This document shows, in pieces, positions 25,615-33,945 of a stretch of 35,210 bases of DNA; the first letter of the stretch is position 1, and the number at the start of each line of letters is the position of its first letter. The translations under genes and the position numbers were made by a program. Origin of the DNA: an uncultured Oscillospiraceae bacterium (lineage in GTDB: Bacteria; Bacillota; Clostridia; Oscillospirales; Oscillospiraceae); the NCBI GenBank assembly GCA_944387075.1, contig CALXDO010000107.1:1-35210 (forward strand). The letters are read 5' to 3'. Under the pieces are notes generated by a model that saw nothing but the letters and a program-made list of their open reading frames with translations, searched no databases and was not told the origin of the DNA.

Positions 25615-26274
25615 ATGGCACATATTTTGATTGTGGAAGACGAGGAAAACATTTCTCGGATGATTGCCGCCACCCTGGAGATGGCGGGATACACCTGCCA
25701 GATCTGCGCCGATGGGGCGCAGGCGGTGGAGCAGGTACAGCCGGGAGCGTTTGACCTGGTGCTGCTGGACATTATGCTCCCTGGTATGGATGGATTCCAG
25801 GTGATGGAACGCCTGCGCGGGGTGGGAGTGCCGGTGATTTTCCTCTCCGCCATGCAGCAGGTGGGGGACAAAGTGCGGGGCCTTCGCCTGGGGGCGGAGG
25901 ACTACATCGCCAAGCCCTTTGAGGCCCTGGAGCTGCTGGCCCGGGTGGAGGTGGTGCTGCGCCGCCGGGGCGGCGGGTGCCAGGTACTCACCTATGGCCC
26001 CATCACTCAAAATCTGGACAGCCACACCGTCACCCTGCACGGGCAGGTGGTGCCCCTGGCCCCCAAGGAGTTTGAACTGCTGCGGGTGTTTCTCCAGCAC
26101 CAGGACCTGGCCCTGAGCCGGGAGCGGCTATTGTCCATGGTGTGGGGCTATGAGTTTCAAGGGGAGAGCCGCACGGTGGACATCCACGTCCAGCGGCTGC
26201 GCCAAAAGCTGAACCTGGCTCAGCATTTGGTGACCCTGCCCCGCATCGGCTACCGTCTGGAGAAGCAGGGATGA
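25615..26274 (+). CDS. OmpR-family response regulator
   Basis: The 219-residue protein has a receiver domain (1-115) with acidic pocket Glu8-Asp9-Glu10, phospho-acceptor Asp52 (LVLLDIMLPGMDG) and Lys100 (DYIAKPF). A C-terminal winged-helix DNA-binding domain follows (about 125-219: LAPKEFELLRVFLQHQ, SRTVDIHVQRLRQKL, GIGYRLE-like end). The start is ATG 25615 with GAGGAG seven bases upstream; an in-frame ATG at 25594 lies before that ribosome site. Its stop overlaps the kinase start by four bases (ATGA), so the two are translationally coupled. A consensus -35 and a period-11 repeat lie 85-110 bp upstream. Confidence 0.95.
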   Translation: MAHILIVEDEENISRMIAATLEMAGYTCQICADGAQAVEQVQPGAFDLVLLDIMLPGMDGFQVMERLRGVGVPVIFLSAMQQVGDKVRGLRLGAEDYIAKPFEALELLARVEVVLRRRGGGCQVLTYGPITQNLDSHTVTLHGQVVPLAPKEFELLRVFLQHQDLALSRERLLSMVWGYEFQGESRTVDIHVQRLRQKLNLAQHLVTLPRIGYRLEKQG

Positions 26275-27713
26275 AGCTGTGGCAGAAAATCTTCCTCTCC
26301 ACCCTGGCTCTGATGGTAGGGATCACCGCCCTCATCTCGGTGCTGCTGCTGCGCTCCACCCGGGACGCCTTGTGGCAGCGGGAGCAGCAGCGGGCCATGA
26401 CCCAGCACCAGTATCTGGCCGGGATTCTCCAGGCTGGGGTCATCAGCCAGCGTCTACGCCAAGGGGTGGTGCTGTTACAGGAAGATCAGACCCGACAGAT
26501 TGCCACACAACTGCTGGAGCAACAGGCCACCGACGACTATCTGGCGGGTCTGATGCTGTTGGATCAGGAGGAAAAGGCCCTGTGGAGCCAGCTGCCCACC
26601 GGCGTGACCCTGCCTGTGGGCACCAGCGAGACCCTGACCCAATGCCAGCTCCAGGCGGGGGACGAGCCGGGGGAGTGGTATCTGATATGCGCCATGCCCC
26701 TGTCCCTGGAGGCGGGGCAGTACCGGCTGGTGGCCGCCTACGCCGTGGGCGATCTGCAACGCCAGTTGAACCAACAGGCTGTGCAGGCGGTGGCCCTGAG
26801 TCTGATCATCAGTCTGGTGGCCGCCGGGGGACTGTTGCTGCTGGTGCGGCGGCTGCTGCGCCCCCTGGGCGCGCTGCGGGAAAGTGCCCGGCGCATCGCC
26901 GGGGGCAGCTACGCCGAGCGGCTGGACATCCGCGGCACCGACGAGCTGGCCGACCTGGCCCAGGACATGAACGCCCTGGCCCAGGGGGTTCAGGAGCGGG
27001 TGGAGCAGCTGGAACAGGTGGCAGAGGAGCGGCGGGTGTTTGTGGCCAATCTGGCCCACGAGATGAAAACCCCTCTGACCAGCATCATGGGCTACGCCGA
27101 CTTGCTCTATCTGCCCCGGGAGGTGCCCGAGGAGCAGCGGGTGGAGTACTCCTGCATCATCCTGGATGAGGCCCGACGGCTGCGCTCCCTGTCCGCCAAG
27201 CTTATGGAACTGCTGACGGTGGGCAGCGTCAACCTCACCTATGTGCCCACCCCCCTTCATCAGGTGGTGCAGGAGGTGGCGGTGAGCTTGGAGCCGCTGC
27301 TGGAGCAAAACGGCCTGGACCTGGCCTGTGACTGTCCCCCCATCTCCCTGTCCATGGATGTGGAGCTGTTTAAGTCCCTGCTGTACAATCTGCTGGACAA
27401 CGCCCGCAAGGCCAGCCCCACGGGGGGAAAGTTGTCCCTCACGGCCCAGCCGTCTGGCTCCGACGTGGTCATCCATGTGCGGGACTGGGGCCAGGGCATT
27501 CCCCCAGAGGAACTGGAGAAAATCTGCCAGCCCTTCTACATGGTGGATAAAAGCCGCAGCCGCAAGGCCGGAGGCGCGGGACTGGGGCTGGCCCTGTGTC
27601 AGGCCATTGTCGCCGCACACCATGGCACCATGGAGTTTTGGAGCCAGCTGGAGGAGGGCACCGAAGTGACCCTCACCTTTCCCCTGAACCAGGAGGTGGA
27701 CACCCATGAATAA
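26271..27713 (+). CDS. Membrane sensor histidine kinase
   Basis: The 480-residue protein has two transmembrane helices (about 7-27 and 172-192) flanking an extracytoplasmic sensor region of about 140 residues with no recognised ligand motif. A HAMP domain (about 193-245), HisKA with phospho-acceptor His263 (LAHEMKTPLTS) and an HATPase domain follow, with N-box LLDNARK, G1 DWGQGI and G2 GGAGLGLAL. It is the partner of the overlapping response regulator. Its last eight bases overlap the next gene, so regulator, kinase and the unknown membrane protein form a tight unit. The sensor domain may detect host-glycan or envelope signals, but nothing in it proves this. Confidence 0.95.
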   Translation: MKLWQKIFLSTLALMVGITALISVLLLRSTRDALWQREQQRAMTQHQYLAGILQAGVISQRLRQGVVLLQEDQTRQIATQLLEQQATDDYLAGLMLLDQEEKALWSQLPTGVTLPVGTSETLTQCQLQAGDEPGEWYLICAMPLSLEAGQYRLVAAYAVGDLQRQLNQQAVQAVALSLIISLVAAGGLLLLVRRLLRPLGALRESARRIAGGSYAERLDIRGTDELADLAQDMNALAQGVQERVEQLEQVAEERRVFVANLAHEMKTPLTSIMGYADLLYLPREVPEEQRVEYSCIILDEARRLRSLSAKLMELLTVGSVNLTYVPTPLHQVVQEVAVSLEPLLEQNGLDLACDCPPISLSMDVELFKSLLYNLLDNARKASPTGGKLSLTAQPSGSDVVIHVRDWGQGIPPEELEKICQPFYMVDKSRSRKAGGAGLGLALCQAIVAAHHGTMEFWSQLEEGTEVTLTFPLNQEVDTHE

Positions 27714-28662
27714 AGCAAAAAACCGCCCCTGGCTGTTTGGAGTTTGTGCCGCCCTCATCCTCCTGGCAGGAGGTACCGCCGTGGGGCTGGCCGCCCGGCT
27801 GGTGGTGGCCCCTCAAGCGGGCGAGACCGTGGAGGTGGACACCCCTTCCATCCCCTCCATTCTGGGGCAAAGCGTGGACGAGGTGATGTTCTACCCCTGG
27901 AACACCTACGACAAAGAACACACGGACAGCAACATGATTGAGACCGCTGAGCAGGAAAGTCTGGAGTGGTATCTGTTCAATTTGACCCAAATCCCCCAGA
28001 TTTTTGGATTTTCCGGCATGGAAAATTCCGTGGACAAGGGGCAGCTGCGAAACAACTGCGGATACTGGAAGGACTGCCCAGTGACTGCGCAGAACGGGCA
28101 ATCCGCCCTGCTGGATGTGGCGTTTGGCCAGGACTACCAGGACTTCGGCATGACCTGGGTGGCCCGCTCCACCGGGGAACTTCCCACCCGGGCCCAAAAA
28201 GACGCAGCCGTTGACACGGTGCAGCAGGATGTATGCCGGATGTTTGCCACCGGCCAGGACACCAAGCTGGAGCAACTGCTGATGCAGGTGTGGAGCCATC
28301 TGGAAGTGGCAGCATATGAGCGGAATGCGTCCGCGGACTATGGGGAGATGCAACTCTCCAACTATGAATGGCACGCTCAAAGCACGATGGCCTCTGTTCT
28401 GGGCCCCATCAGCACAGTGCGGGATATGGTCTCCGTAGAGCCGGGAGCCAGCACCCAAAAGCAGTTGGGTGCCATTTCTTCCGCTGCCCAGCAGATGGAC
28501 TACCATGTACAGCTGGTGACCACCCAGCGGCAGGTGGTGCTGGTGATGACCATTGTCAACTCTGCCCAGGACTGCTGGCGGTCTGTGGGGGTGTACTATG
28601 ACATGGTGCTGGAGCAGTACAGCGGCATTGTGGTAAACGACAACGCTGGATACGGGTTCTGA
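27706..28662 (+). CDS. Membrane-anchored protein of unknown function encoded with a two-component system
   Basis: The 318-residue protein starts at an ATG overlapping the kinase stop. One N-terminal hydrophobic segment (about 9-32) forms a signal anchor or signal peptide without lipobox, so the rest is predicted outside the membrane. The outer part is mixed helix/strand with two Cys (NNCGYWKDCP, about 116-124) that could form a disulfide and a long helical stretch (about 165-205). No family is recognised. Overlap with the kinase gene suggests an accessory to signalling, for example a sensor partner or an output acting at the cell surface. It ends 100 bp before the C39 peptidase gene. Confidence 0.75.
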   Translation: MNKAKNRPWLFGVCAALILLAGGTAVGLAARLVVAPQAGETVEVDTPSIPSILGQSVDEVMFYPWNTYDKEHTDSNMIETAEQESLEWYLFNLTQIPQIFGFSGMENSVDKGQLRNNCGYWKDCPVTAQNGQSALLDVAFGQDYQDFGMTWVARSTGELPTRAQKDAAVDTVQQDVCRMFATGQDTKLEQLLMQVWSHLEVAAYERNASADYGEMQLSNYEWHAQSTMASVLGPISTVRDMVSVEPGASTQKQLGAISSAAQQMDYHVQLVTTQRQVVLVMTIVNSAQDCWRSVGVYYDMVLEQYSGIVVNDNAGYGF

Positions 28663-28666
28663 TTTG

Positions 28667-28699
28667 TTGCATCTTGGATACACCTTCATGCGGGACATG
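28667..28699 (+). promoter_or_regulatory. Putative response-regulator operator, copy 2, upstream of the C39 gene
   Basis: TTGCATCTTGGATACACCT matches the site upstream of the response regulator (25524-25555), sharing the exact core CTTGGATACA and the trailing GACATG. It begins five bases after the previous stop codon and 95 bp before the preferred C39 start. Confidence 0.5.
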
Positions 28700-28702
28700 T
28701 TG

Positions 28703-28753
28703 CCCCCTTTGGATGGAAAATGGATACCAACAAGCCATTCCACCCAAAGGGGG
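28703..28753 (+). promoter_or_regulatory. Hairpin that would sequester the C39 gene ribosome site
   Basis: CCCCCTTTGGATGG (28703-28716) can pair with CCACCCAAAGGGGG (28740-28753), 13 of 14 positions, around a 23-nt loop. The right arm holds the Shine-Dalgarno run AAAGGGGGG for the ATG at 28762. The upstream ATG at 28720 falls in the loop. Confidence 0.55.
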
Positions 28754-28761
28754 GTCCTTTT

Positions 28762-29523
28762 ATGAGACGAAAAAGAACCAGGCACACCAATCTGACACCT
28801 GTGATCTGTATTGGAACCACCGCCCTGTTGTTTTTGCTCTCCCTGGGGTTTCTGCTCCACCGGTGCAGTCTGCCCCCGGAGCGTGTGATCGAGCCTCAGG
28901 GCAATGTGACGCTGCTCTCCCATAGCAAACGGGTACAGCTCCAGCTGCAAGAACCTCAGCTGCCCAACGGCTGCGAGGTCACCAGCCTGGCCATGCTGCT
29001 GGGCTGGGCCGGATACCCGGTGGATAAGGAAGAGCTTTACTGGGAGTATCTGCCCCGGCAAGACTTTACCTATGACGAGATGGGGCAGGAAGTGGGCGGT
29101 GACCCGGAACAGGTCTATGTGGGAGATGCCTCCACCGAAACCGCAGGGTGGTACTGCATGGAAGGCCCCATTGTGGAGGCAGGCAACCTCTATCTGGCCC
29201 AACAGGGCAGCCGTCAGACCTTGGAGGCGGTTTCCGGTCTGACTCGCAGGCAGCTGGAGGGCTATTTGGAGGACGGCATCCCCCTGGTGGCGTGGGTCAC
29301 CCTGGACTACACGGCCCCTACCTGGTGCGAAGGTGGGTGGCAGCTGGCCGGCGGCGGCTTCTACACCCCCTACTGCAACCTCCACTGCGTGGTGGTGCTG
29401 GCACAGGGGGAACAGGGCTACCTCATCGCCAACCCTTTGGAGGGGTGGCAGTGGGTGGAAAAAACTCAATTTTGGGCTGTATTTGACGCCATGGGCCGCC
29501 GGGCGGTGACCCTGGCGCAATAA
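28762..29523 (+). CDS. Membrane-anchored C39-like cysteine peptidase (Peptidase_C39_2)
   Basis: The 253-residue protein has a basic N-terminus and one hydrophobic segment (about 13-33), then an outer papain-like C39_2 domain. The nucleophile is Cys71 in LPNGCEVTSLAMLLGWAGY, the His is His208 in YCNLHCVVVL and the third residue is Asn224 (IANPLEGW), where Asp is more usual. There is no ABC transporter or leader-peptide partner nearby, so this is a stand-alone secreted or anchored peptidase of the kind common in Firmicutes rather than a bacteriocin exporter. The start ATG at 28762 follows AAAGGGGGGTCC; an in-frame ATG at 28720 is an alternative. The operator-like site and ribosome-site hairpin upstream suggest regulation by the adjacent two-component system. 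The substrate is unknown. Confidence 0.85.
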   Translation: MRRKRTRHTNLTPVICIGTTALLFLLSLGFLLHRCSLPPERVIEPQGNVTLLSHSKRVQLQLQEPQLPNGCEVTSLAMLLGWAGYPVDKEELYWEYLPRQDFTYDEMGQEVGGDPEQVYVGDASTETAGWYCMEGPIVEAGNLYLAQQGSRQTLEAVSGLTRRQLEGYLEDGIPLVAWVTLDYTAPTWCEGGWQLAGGGFYTPYCNLHCVVVLAQGEQGYLIANPLEGWQWVEKTQFWAVFDAMGRRAVTLAQ

Positions 29524-29531
29524 TTGAGTAG

Positions 29532-29671
29532 GAGCCTGTTGCAAAATGCAGTTCTCAGCCCGAATCTCAAAATATAGAAGCTAAAAAAGTTATCCCGGTT
29601 TGTCCAAGCGGCAAACCGGGATAACTTTTCGTAAGTGCAATTTTTGGAAAATTCGATTTTGCGACAGGCCC
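29532..29671. mobile_element. 140-bp MITE-like element with terminal inverted repeats and a central terminator
   Basis: The left end GAGCCTGTTGCAAAAT (29532-29547) and, on the other strand, the right end GGGCCTGTCGCAAAAT (29671-29656) match at 14 of 16 positions. No coding frame lies inside, only a strong hairpin. The same GGGCCTGnnGCAAAAT motif occurs at 6550-6529 and 9267-9246. No target-site duplication is evident. Confidence 0.55.
29585..29629. terminator. Bidirectional terminator between the C39 and sialidase genes
   Basis: A perfect 18-bp stem (AAAAGTTATCCCGGTTTG / CAAACCGGGATAACTTTT) has a 9-nt loop and A/T runs on both sides. It serves the convergent genes ending at 29523 (+) and 29721 (-). 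Confidence 0.9.
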
Positions 29672-29720
29672 GTCTTGTCCTCTCTTGGAAATTTCGTTTT
29701 GTAGAAGTTGGTTGTGGGAA

Positions 29721-32700
29721 TTATACCTTGCGCTTACGTACTATCACTGCCATCATACCGGCAGCGGCAATGGCAAAAACCAACACATACAGGGTCAGCT
29801 GGCTGTTGTCGCCGGTCTGAGCGGGAGGCTCATCCTCGGGCTTGTCGGTGCCGTCCGGCTGCTGGAAATCCCTAGAACCGTCGGCGGTTAGACCTTCCTT
29901 AGCGGCAAACAGATCGTCATAAGCGGCATCCACCACATCTTGGTCGTCCTCGCTGAGGGTGTCATCCGCCAGAACGGACTTTGCAGCAGCCAGAGCACCC
30001 TGGAAGATAGCGATGCTCTCTTCAGAACAGCCGGTCAGGTCCATGGTCTCAGCCTTTGCAATCAGGTCTTCCAGACTCTCCTTGTTGGCCTTGAAGCGCT
30101 GGGCCAAGATGGCATTTCGCAGCAACTGGGTCACAGGCTGAATGGTGTCATCCATAGCCTCTTCGTCCTCAGACACAGTCTTGGCCTCGATCAGGGCCTC
30201 CATCAGCTGATTCCAGTGTTCGGCGACATATTTGTCCTCGTTGGCCACCATCTCCTCAGCGACGGCAATCAGCTGGTTCAACTCGGTCTTGTCGGCCGGT
30301 CCCGGCTCCACCACGGTGCCTTCCACAGTAATCCGGTAAACAATCCCATCCACCACCACATCAGTGGTTCCGGCAGCCACGGGGGTGATCTCCAGATAGC
30401 GAACCGTCTGGCTGTACGTGGTGGTCACATCCCCAGCCTCCGGGTTCACCTTGACCACGTGGTCATACTTGCTGCTGGTACTGGCAGAGGGCCTGAGGGC
30501 GAAATAGCTGCCATTGTACTGGGCCACAATCAGATACTTGCCGCCGTCGGTGATCTCGTCGGTGCTGGTGACCTGCACATAGCCGGAAATATCGCTGTCT
30601 GCGTCGGTTCCTTCCTGATAGCGATACACCAGGAACTTGGTGGCATCAGCCATGCCGCTCTGCTGGTCAAAGTAGTTCTTTCCGTCTCGCCAGAAGTAGA
30701 GATAGCCGCCATAGGTGCTGGCTCTCAAGTGGAACGTGCCGTCGTCGTTGACGATGAAGGTAATCCCATCCGGAGAGGTGTGGTTGGGATAACCAGCCGC
30801 ACCCAGACGGGGGCACAGATAGACGGTGGCGCCGTCTGCGGTCTCAGCGGAGAGGACAAAGGTGCCATCTCCGTTGGCTTGGGCGGTATACAGGGCATCG
30901 CTCAGCGCCACCAGGTCGCCGGTGTAGTTGGCATCGGTGCCCACGTTGCCCTGTGCGCCGGTGTAGCTGGTGGTAAGAGTATCCGCGACCACCTCAACGG
31001 TGGCGATATCAGCATCGGGTGCATGGGTGATTTCGCCGGCAGCATCATCCGGCAGAAGAATGGTCCGTGTCTCCCCGGCCTGAGCCGAGACCTCAGTCAG
31101 AGCTCCCTCAGGAATAGCCACGGTAACGGTATAGTGGAAGCCGGACACGGTTTCCTCAAACTCCACCGTGCCCTCCTGGAGGCCGGTAAAGGTCACCTGG
31201 TAGGTGTTGTCACCCAGATCCTCCACCGCGATGTCCACGATGTTAGAATCCACGCTCTCATAGCCTGCAAAGCCGCCGGTGACCGTCTGGGTGTAGCTGC
31301 CATACAGCGGGATGCTTAGGGTACGCTCATTGCCCACCACTGCGCCAACTGCCACCTCGTCCATGGGTAGGTTGACATACAGAGCACTGCCGCTGCCATT
31401 CTCGTACAGCAGGCCAATGGAGCCATCTGCCTGTTCGGTCAGGCTGGAATAGCTGTAACTGCCGGTGTTTACACTGTATGTATAGGCCAAGTCCATGGTC
31501 TTGTCTTCATTGAGCAAGAAGGTGTAGATTTTGCCGCTGGTACGGCTACCATTGGCACCTGTGGCGGTGGAAACCAGAATAGCAGGCTTGCCGTCCACGT
31601 ACTGGGAGTAGCGAATGGCGGACAACTGGTTGTTATAGGTCTTAGTGACGCCGGTGTTCACAGGTGTGCCGGCCATCCACTGACCATCGTTGAAGGTATG
31701 GTCGGTGTAGTAGAGGGTAGAATATCCATCACGATAAAAATGGCGGATGGTAGTGCTGTCGATCTGCACCAGACAACTCTCACTGGACCAGTGGCTGGAT
31801 GTAGTAGCATCCTGAGATCGTGTCCAGGTCTGGCCGTTATCCGTGGAGTAGATGAAGCTGGCAATTTGGTTGCTGAAGGTGTAGCAGGGCAGCACAATGG
31901 TGCCATCCTCCAGGCACAGACCAGTGCCGGGGCCAACGCCGTAGAACACGTCGTTGCCGGTGCGCACCTGATCATTGAGAATGGTGGGGGCAGACCAGGT
32001 CTGGCCGCCATCCGTGGAAGTGATCAGCCACAGATAGCATGCATTGCGCACGTGGAGATCTGCATTGTAGTAGAAAACATTCTGCTGCACAATCTTAGAG
32101 CTGCCCAGCTGCTGGCAGTACAGCGGCTCCTGGTCAGCGTCATAGAGGTTGTAGTAGTCATCCACATAGTATGCAGTCTCACCAGTGGTGACAGATACCA
32201 CGGGGGCAAATCCGTCCACCAAATCCCCCACATAATGGGTGTAGTTGGTGTCGGTCTGTCCGGCAGTGGTGGCATCTATGTAGAGCACCAACCGATCCTC
32301 ACCGCCGATGGACATATAGCCAGTGGCAGCAGCAGGAGCCATAGGAGCGGTGTTCAGGGCCACGCCACCGGGGAATGCGTCCACCATCAAGTAGATGGTG
32401 CCGTCCTTGCCCTGGGTCATCACGGGGTCGATAAAGGCAGTGGCATAGGCGGCGTAGGCATCGGTGCTGTCATTGAAGTAGTTGGGGAAGCTGTAAGTCC
32501 AGGTCTCACCATTGTCCTTGGAAATGGAAATAATGGTGTCCAGAGCACAAGCGTCTCCCACATGGTTCCAACGGGCATCAATGGCTGCCAGCAAATCACC
32601 ATTTCCCAAGGTGATTAAAGAAGGAATTCGGAAATAGTTGCTCCCGCCGGTACCAGCAGCAAAGGGCTGATCGACGGTAGTACCGGATGCAGGTGCCCCC

Positions 32701-33293
32701 GTGGCAATTTCGGGGGTTACTTCTGTCTCCTGATAGAGGTAGATATCATAGGCTTTGGTGCTGCTGCTCCAGCTGCCTGTGGCAAAGGAGAGGTAGTATT
32801 CCACTCCATCAATTTCCCGACTGACGTGATACAGCCCATCATCGGTGCAAGTAATTTGGAGCACCTGTGCCTCTACCCCCGCTGCTGCAGAGTTGGCAGA
32901 AATATTCAGGTAGGTTCCGCCAGAAGTCTTGGTCTGGATGGTGTATCCACCATCCACGGCGGTGACGGTCCAAGCGTGGGCACCAGTACCGGTGTGACCG
33001 GAAACCGTGCAGTCGTTGGGGGTCAGGGTCTCCCCGGCCTGGGATACCTTGCACTTATCCAGGTTGGTGGTGTTTTGGGAAAGGTGCAGGATACGAAGCG
33101 TGGTGTCGGTTTGGGAGGGCCCAGTGGTGGAGACGATGGTATAGACTCCATCTTCCACCGTTGGGGCGCTGGTCTTTTGATACTCAATGGTCGTCCAACT
33201 GCCAATGGCCAAGGCGGTCACGGGCAGCTGACCGATCAGCATACAAACGCTGATCAAAACCGCGAACAGTTTGTACCTGGTCGCTTTTTTCAT
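29721..33293 (-). CDS. Wall-anchored GH33 sialidase
   Basis: The 1190-residue protein starts at ATG 33293 (AAAGGATGA upstream; a longer frame to 33386 lacks a ribosome site) with a signal peptide (1-29). A lectin-like beta domain follows (about 35-190), then a six-bladed sialidase propeller (about 205-620). The propeller shows the FRIP arginine motif (Arg222), the IDARW aspartate (Asp239), Asp boxes SKDNGETW, STDGGQTW and STDNGQTW, and the nucleophile region SYSYSSLTEQADGSIGLLYE. Further domains are beta-sandwiches and a second lectin-like region (about 700-960), FIVAR-type helical modules (about 985-1140) and the tail PAQTGD, hydrophobic helix, RKRKV. It would release terminal sialic acid from mucin or milk-type glycans at the cell surface. 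No sialic acid uptake or catabolic genes are in the window, so it may mainly unmask underlying sugars or feed neighbours. Confidence 0.93.
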   Translation of the reverse strand: MKKATRYKLFAVLISVCMLIGQLPVTALAIGSWTTIEYQKTSAPTVEDGVYTIVSTTGPSQTDTTLRILHLSQNTTNLDKCKVSQAGETLTPNDCTVSGHTGTGAHAWTVTAVDGGYTIQTKTSGGTYLNISANSAAAGVEAQVLQITCTDDGLYHVSREIDGVEYYLSFATGSWSSSTKAYDIYLYQETEVTPEIATGAPASGTTVDQPFAAGTGGSNYFRIPSLITLGNGDLLAAIDARWNHVGDACALDTIISISKDNGETWTYSFPNYFNDSTDAYAAYATAFIDPVMTQGKDGTIYLMVDAFPGGVALNTAPMAPAAATGYMSIGGEDRLVLYIDATTAGQTDTNYTHYVGDLVDGFAPVVSVTTGETAYYVDDYYNLYDADQEPLYCQQLGSSKIVQQNVFYYNADLHVRNACYLWLITSTDGGQTWSAPTILNDQVRTGNDVFYGVGPGTGLCLEDGTIVLPCYTFSNQIASFIYSTDNGQTWTRSQDATTSSHWSSESCLVQIDSTTIRHFYRDGYSTLYYTDHTFNDGQWMAGTPVNTGVTKTYNNQLSAIRYSQYVDGKPAILVSTATGANGSRTSGKIYTFLLNEDKTMDLAYTYSVNTGSYSYSSLTEQADGSIGLLYENGSGSALYVNLPMDEVAVGAVVGNERTLSIPLYGSYTQTVTGGFAGYESVDSNIVDIAVEDLGDNTYQVTFTGLQEGTVEFEETVSGFHYTVTVAIPEGALTEVSAQAGETRTILLPDDAAGEITHAPDADIATVEVVADTLTTSYTGAQGNVGTDANYTGDLVALSDALYTAQANGDGTFVLSAETADGATVYLCPRLGAAGYPNHTSPDGITFIVNDDGTFHLRASTYGGYLYFWRDGKNYFDQQSGMADATKFLVYRYQEGTDADSDISGYVQVTSTDEITDGGKYLIVAQYNGSYFALRPSASTSSKYDHVVKVNPEAGDVTTTYSQTVRYLEITPVAAGTTDVVVDGIVYRITVEGTVVEPGPADKTELNQLIAVAEEMVANEDKYVAEHWNQLMEALIEAKTVSEDEEAMDDTIQPVTQLLRNAILAQRFKANKESLEDLIAKAETMDLTGCSEESIAIFQGALAAAKSVLADDTLSEDDQDVVDAAYDDLFAAKEGLTADGSRDFQQPDGTDKPEDEPPAQTGDNSQLTLYVLVFAIAAAGMMAVIVRKRKV

Positions 33294-33404
33294 GAGAGGC
33301 TCATCCTTTATTTTCCCGCAACAGCAATCCCTGCATCGCTGCTGCGGCTTCTTCTTTCTCCAAATTTCTCCGGCAAGTCCTGGCATTCCTTGGATTTTGT
33401 AGCT

Positions 33405-33434
33405 ATTTTAACATCGCCAAACGTCTTTTTTCAC
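33405..33434 (-). promoter_or_regulatory. Promoter of the sialidase gene
   Basis: On the minus strand GTGAAA (33434-33429), an 18-bp spacer and TAAAAT (33410-33405) preceded by TGT give an extended -10 promoter. The leader would be about 105 nt. Confidence 0.55.
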
Positions 33435-33491
33435 TCCATAATTCACCCAAATCTTCCAACATTTTTTCGTCAATATGCACCAATAACAGAA

Positions 33492-33905
33492 TCACGTCAG
33501 TTTCCGTTTCCCTTCTAGGAACTTTCGGCAGGATTCCAGCATGTGCTCCGCTGCTCGCTTGCGTTTGATTACCACTACAATGTCATCCGCATAGCGAACC
33601 ACCTTCACGCCACATCTGGTCATTTCCTGGTCAAACTCACTCAGGTAGATGTTCGCCAAACGCAGCGAAAGACGGTCTCCCTGTGGAGAGCCTTCTCTCG
33701 TTCTGGTTGTGACTCCATTCTCCATGACACCGGCTTTCAGGCACTTCTTGCCCCGTCACCCGTTTGTCACGGATCTGGTTCTGCAGCAGTGCCTTCCGCA
33801 ACTCGTGGTTCAGCGTGTCGAAATACTTGGACAAGTCCACTTCCACTGCGTAGGTGTAGCCTTGCCTTTGGCGAACAGTTTCTACCGCCAAGTCTGTCGT
33901 GGACC
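33492..33905 (-). pseudogene. Group II intron reverse transcriptase fragment
   Basis: Two overlapping frames encode consecutive pieces of an LtrA-type reverse transcriptase. One reads QGYTYAVEVDLSKYFDTLNHE and DKRVT; the other reads KCLKAGVMENGV, EGSPQGDRLSLRLANIYL, the catalytic VVRYADDIVVV and SCRKFLEGKRKLT. A small deletion after DKRVT shifts the frame at about 33755. The N-terminal part, maturase and endonuclease domains are missing, and no intron RNA domain V was recognised nearby. It is an inactive remnant lying between the sialidase and pepF genes. Confidence 0.88.
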
Positions 33906-33945
33906 TTCACCACCAAGTGATTGCCCATGCCGGGCGCACGAAAAA

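Noticed and set aside
28720..28761. Upstream ATG at 28720 as the C39 start
   Set aside because: It is possible but weaker: the AAAGGGGGG ribosome site and the basic signal-anchor N-terminus favour 28762. It is kept as an alternative.
28762..29523. C39 peptidase as part of a bacteriocin maturation/export system
   Set aside because: No ABC transporter domain, no double-Gly leader peptide gene and no immunity gene is seen nearby.
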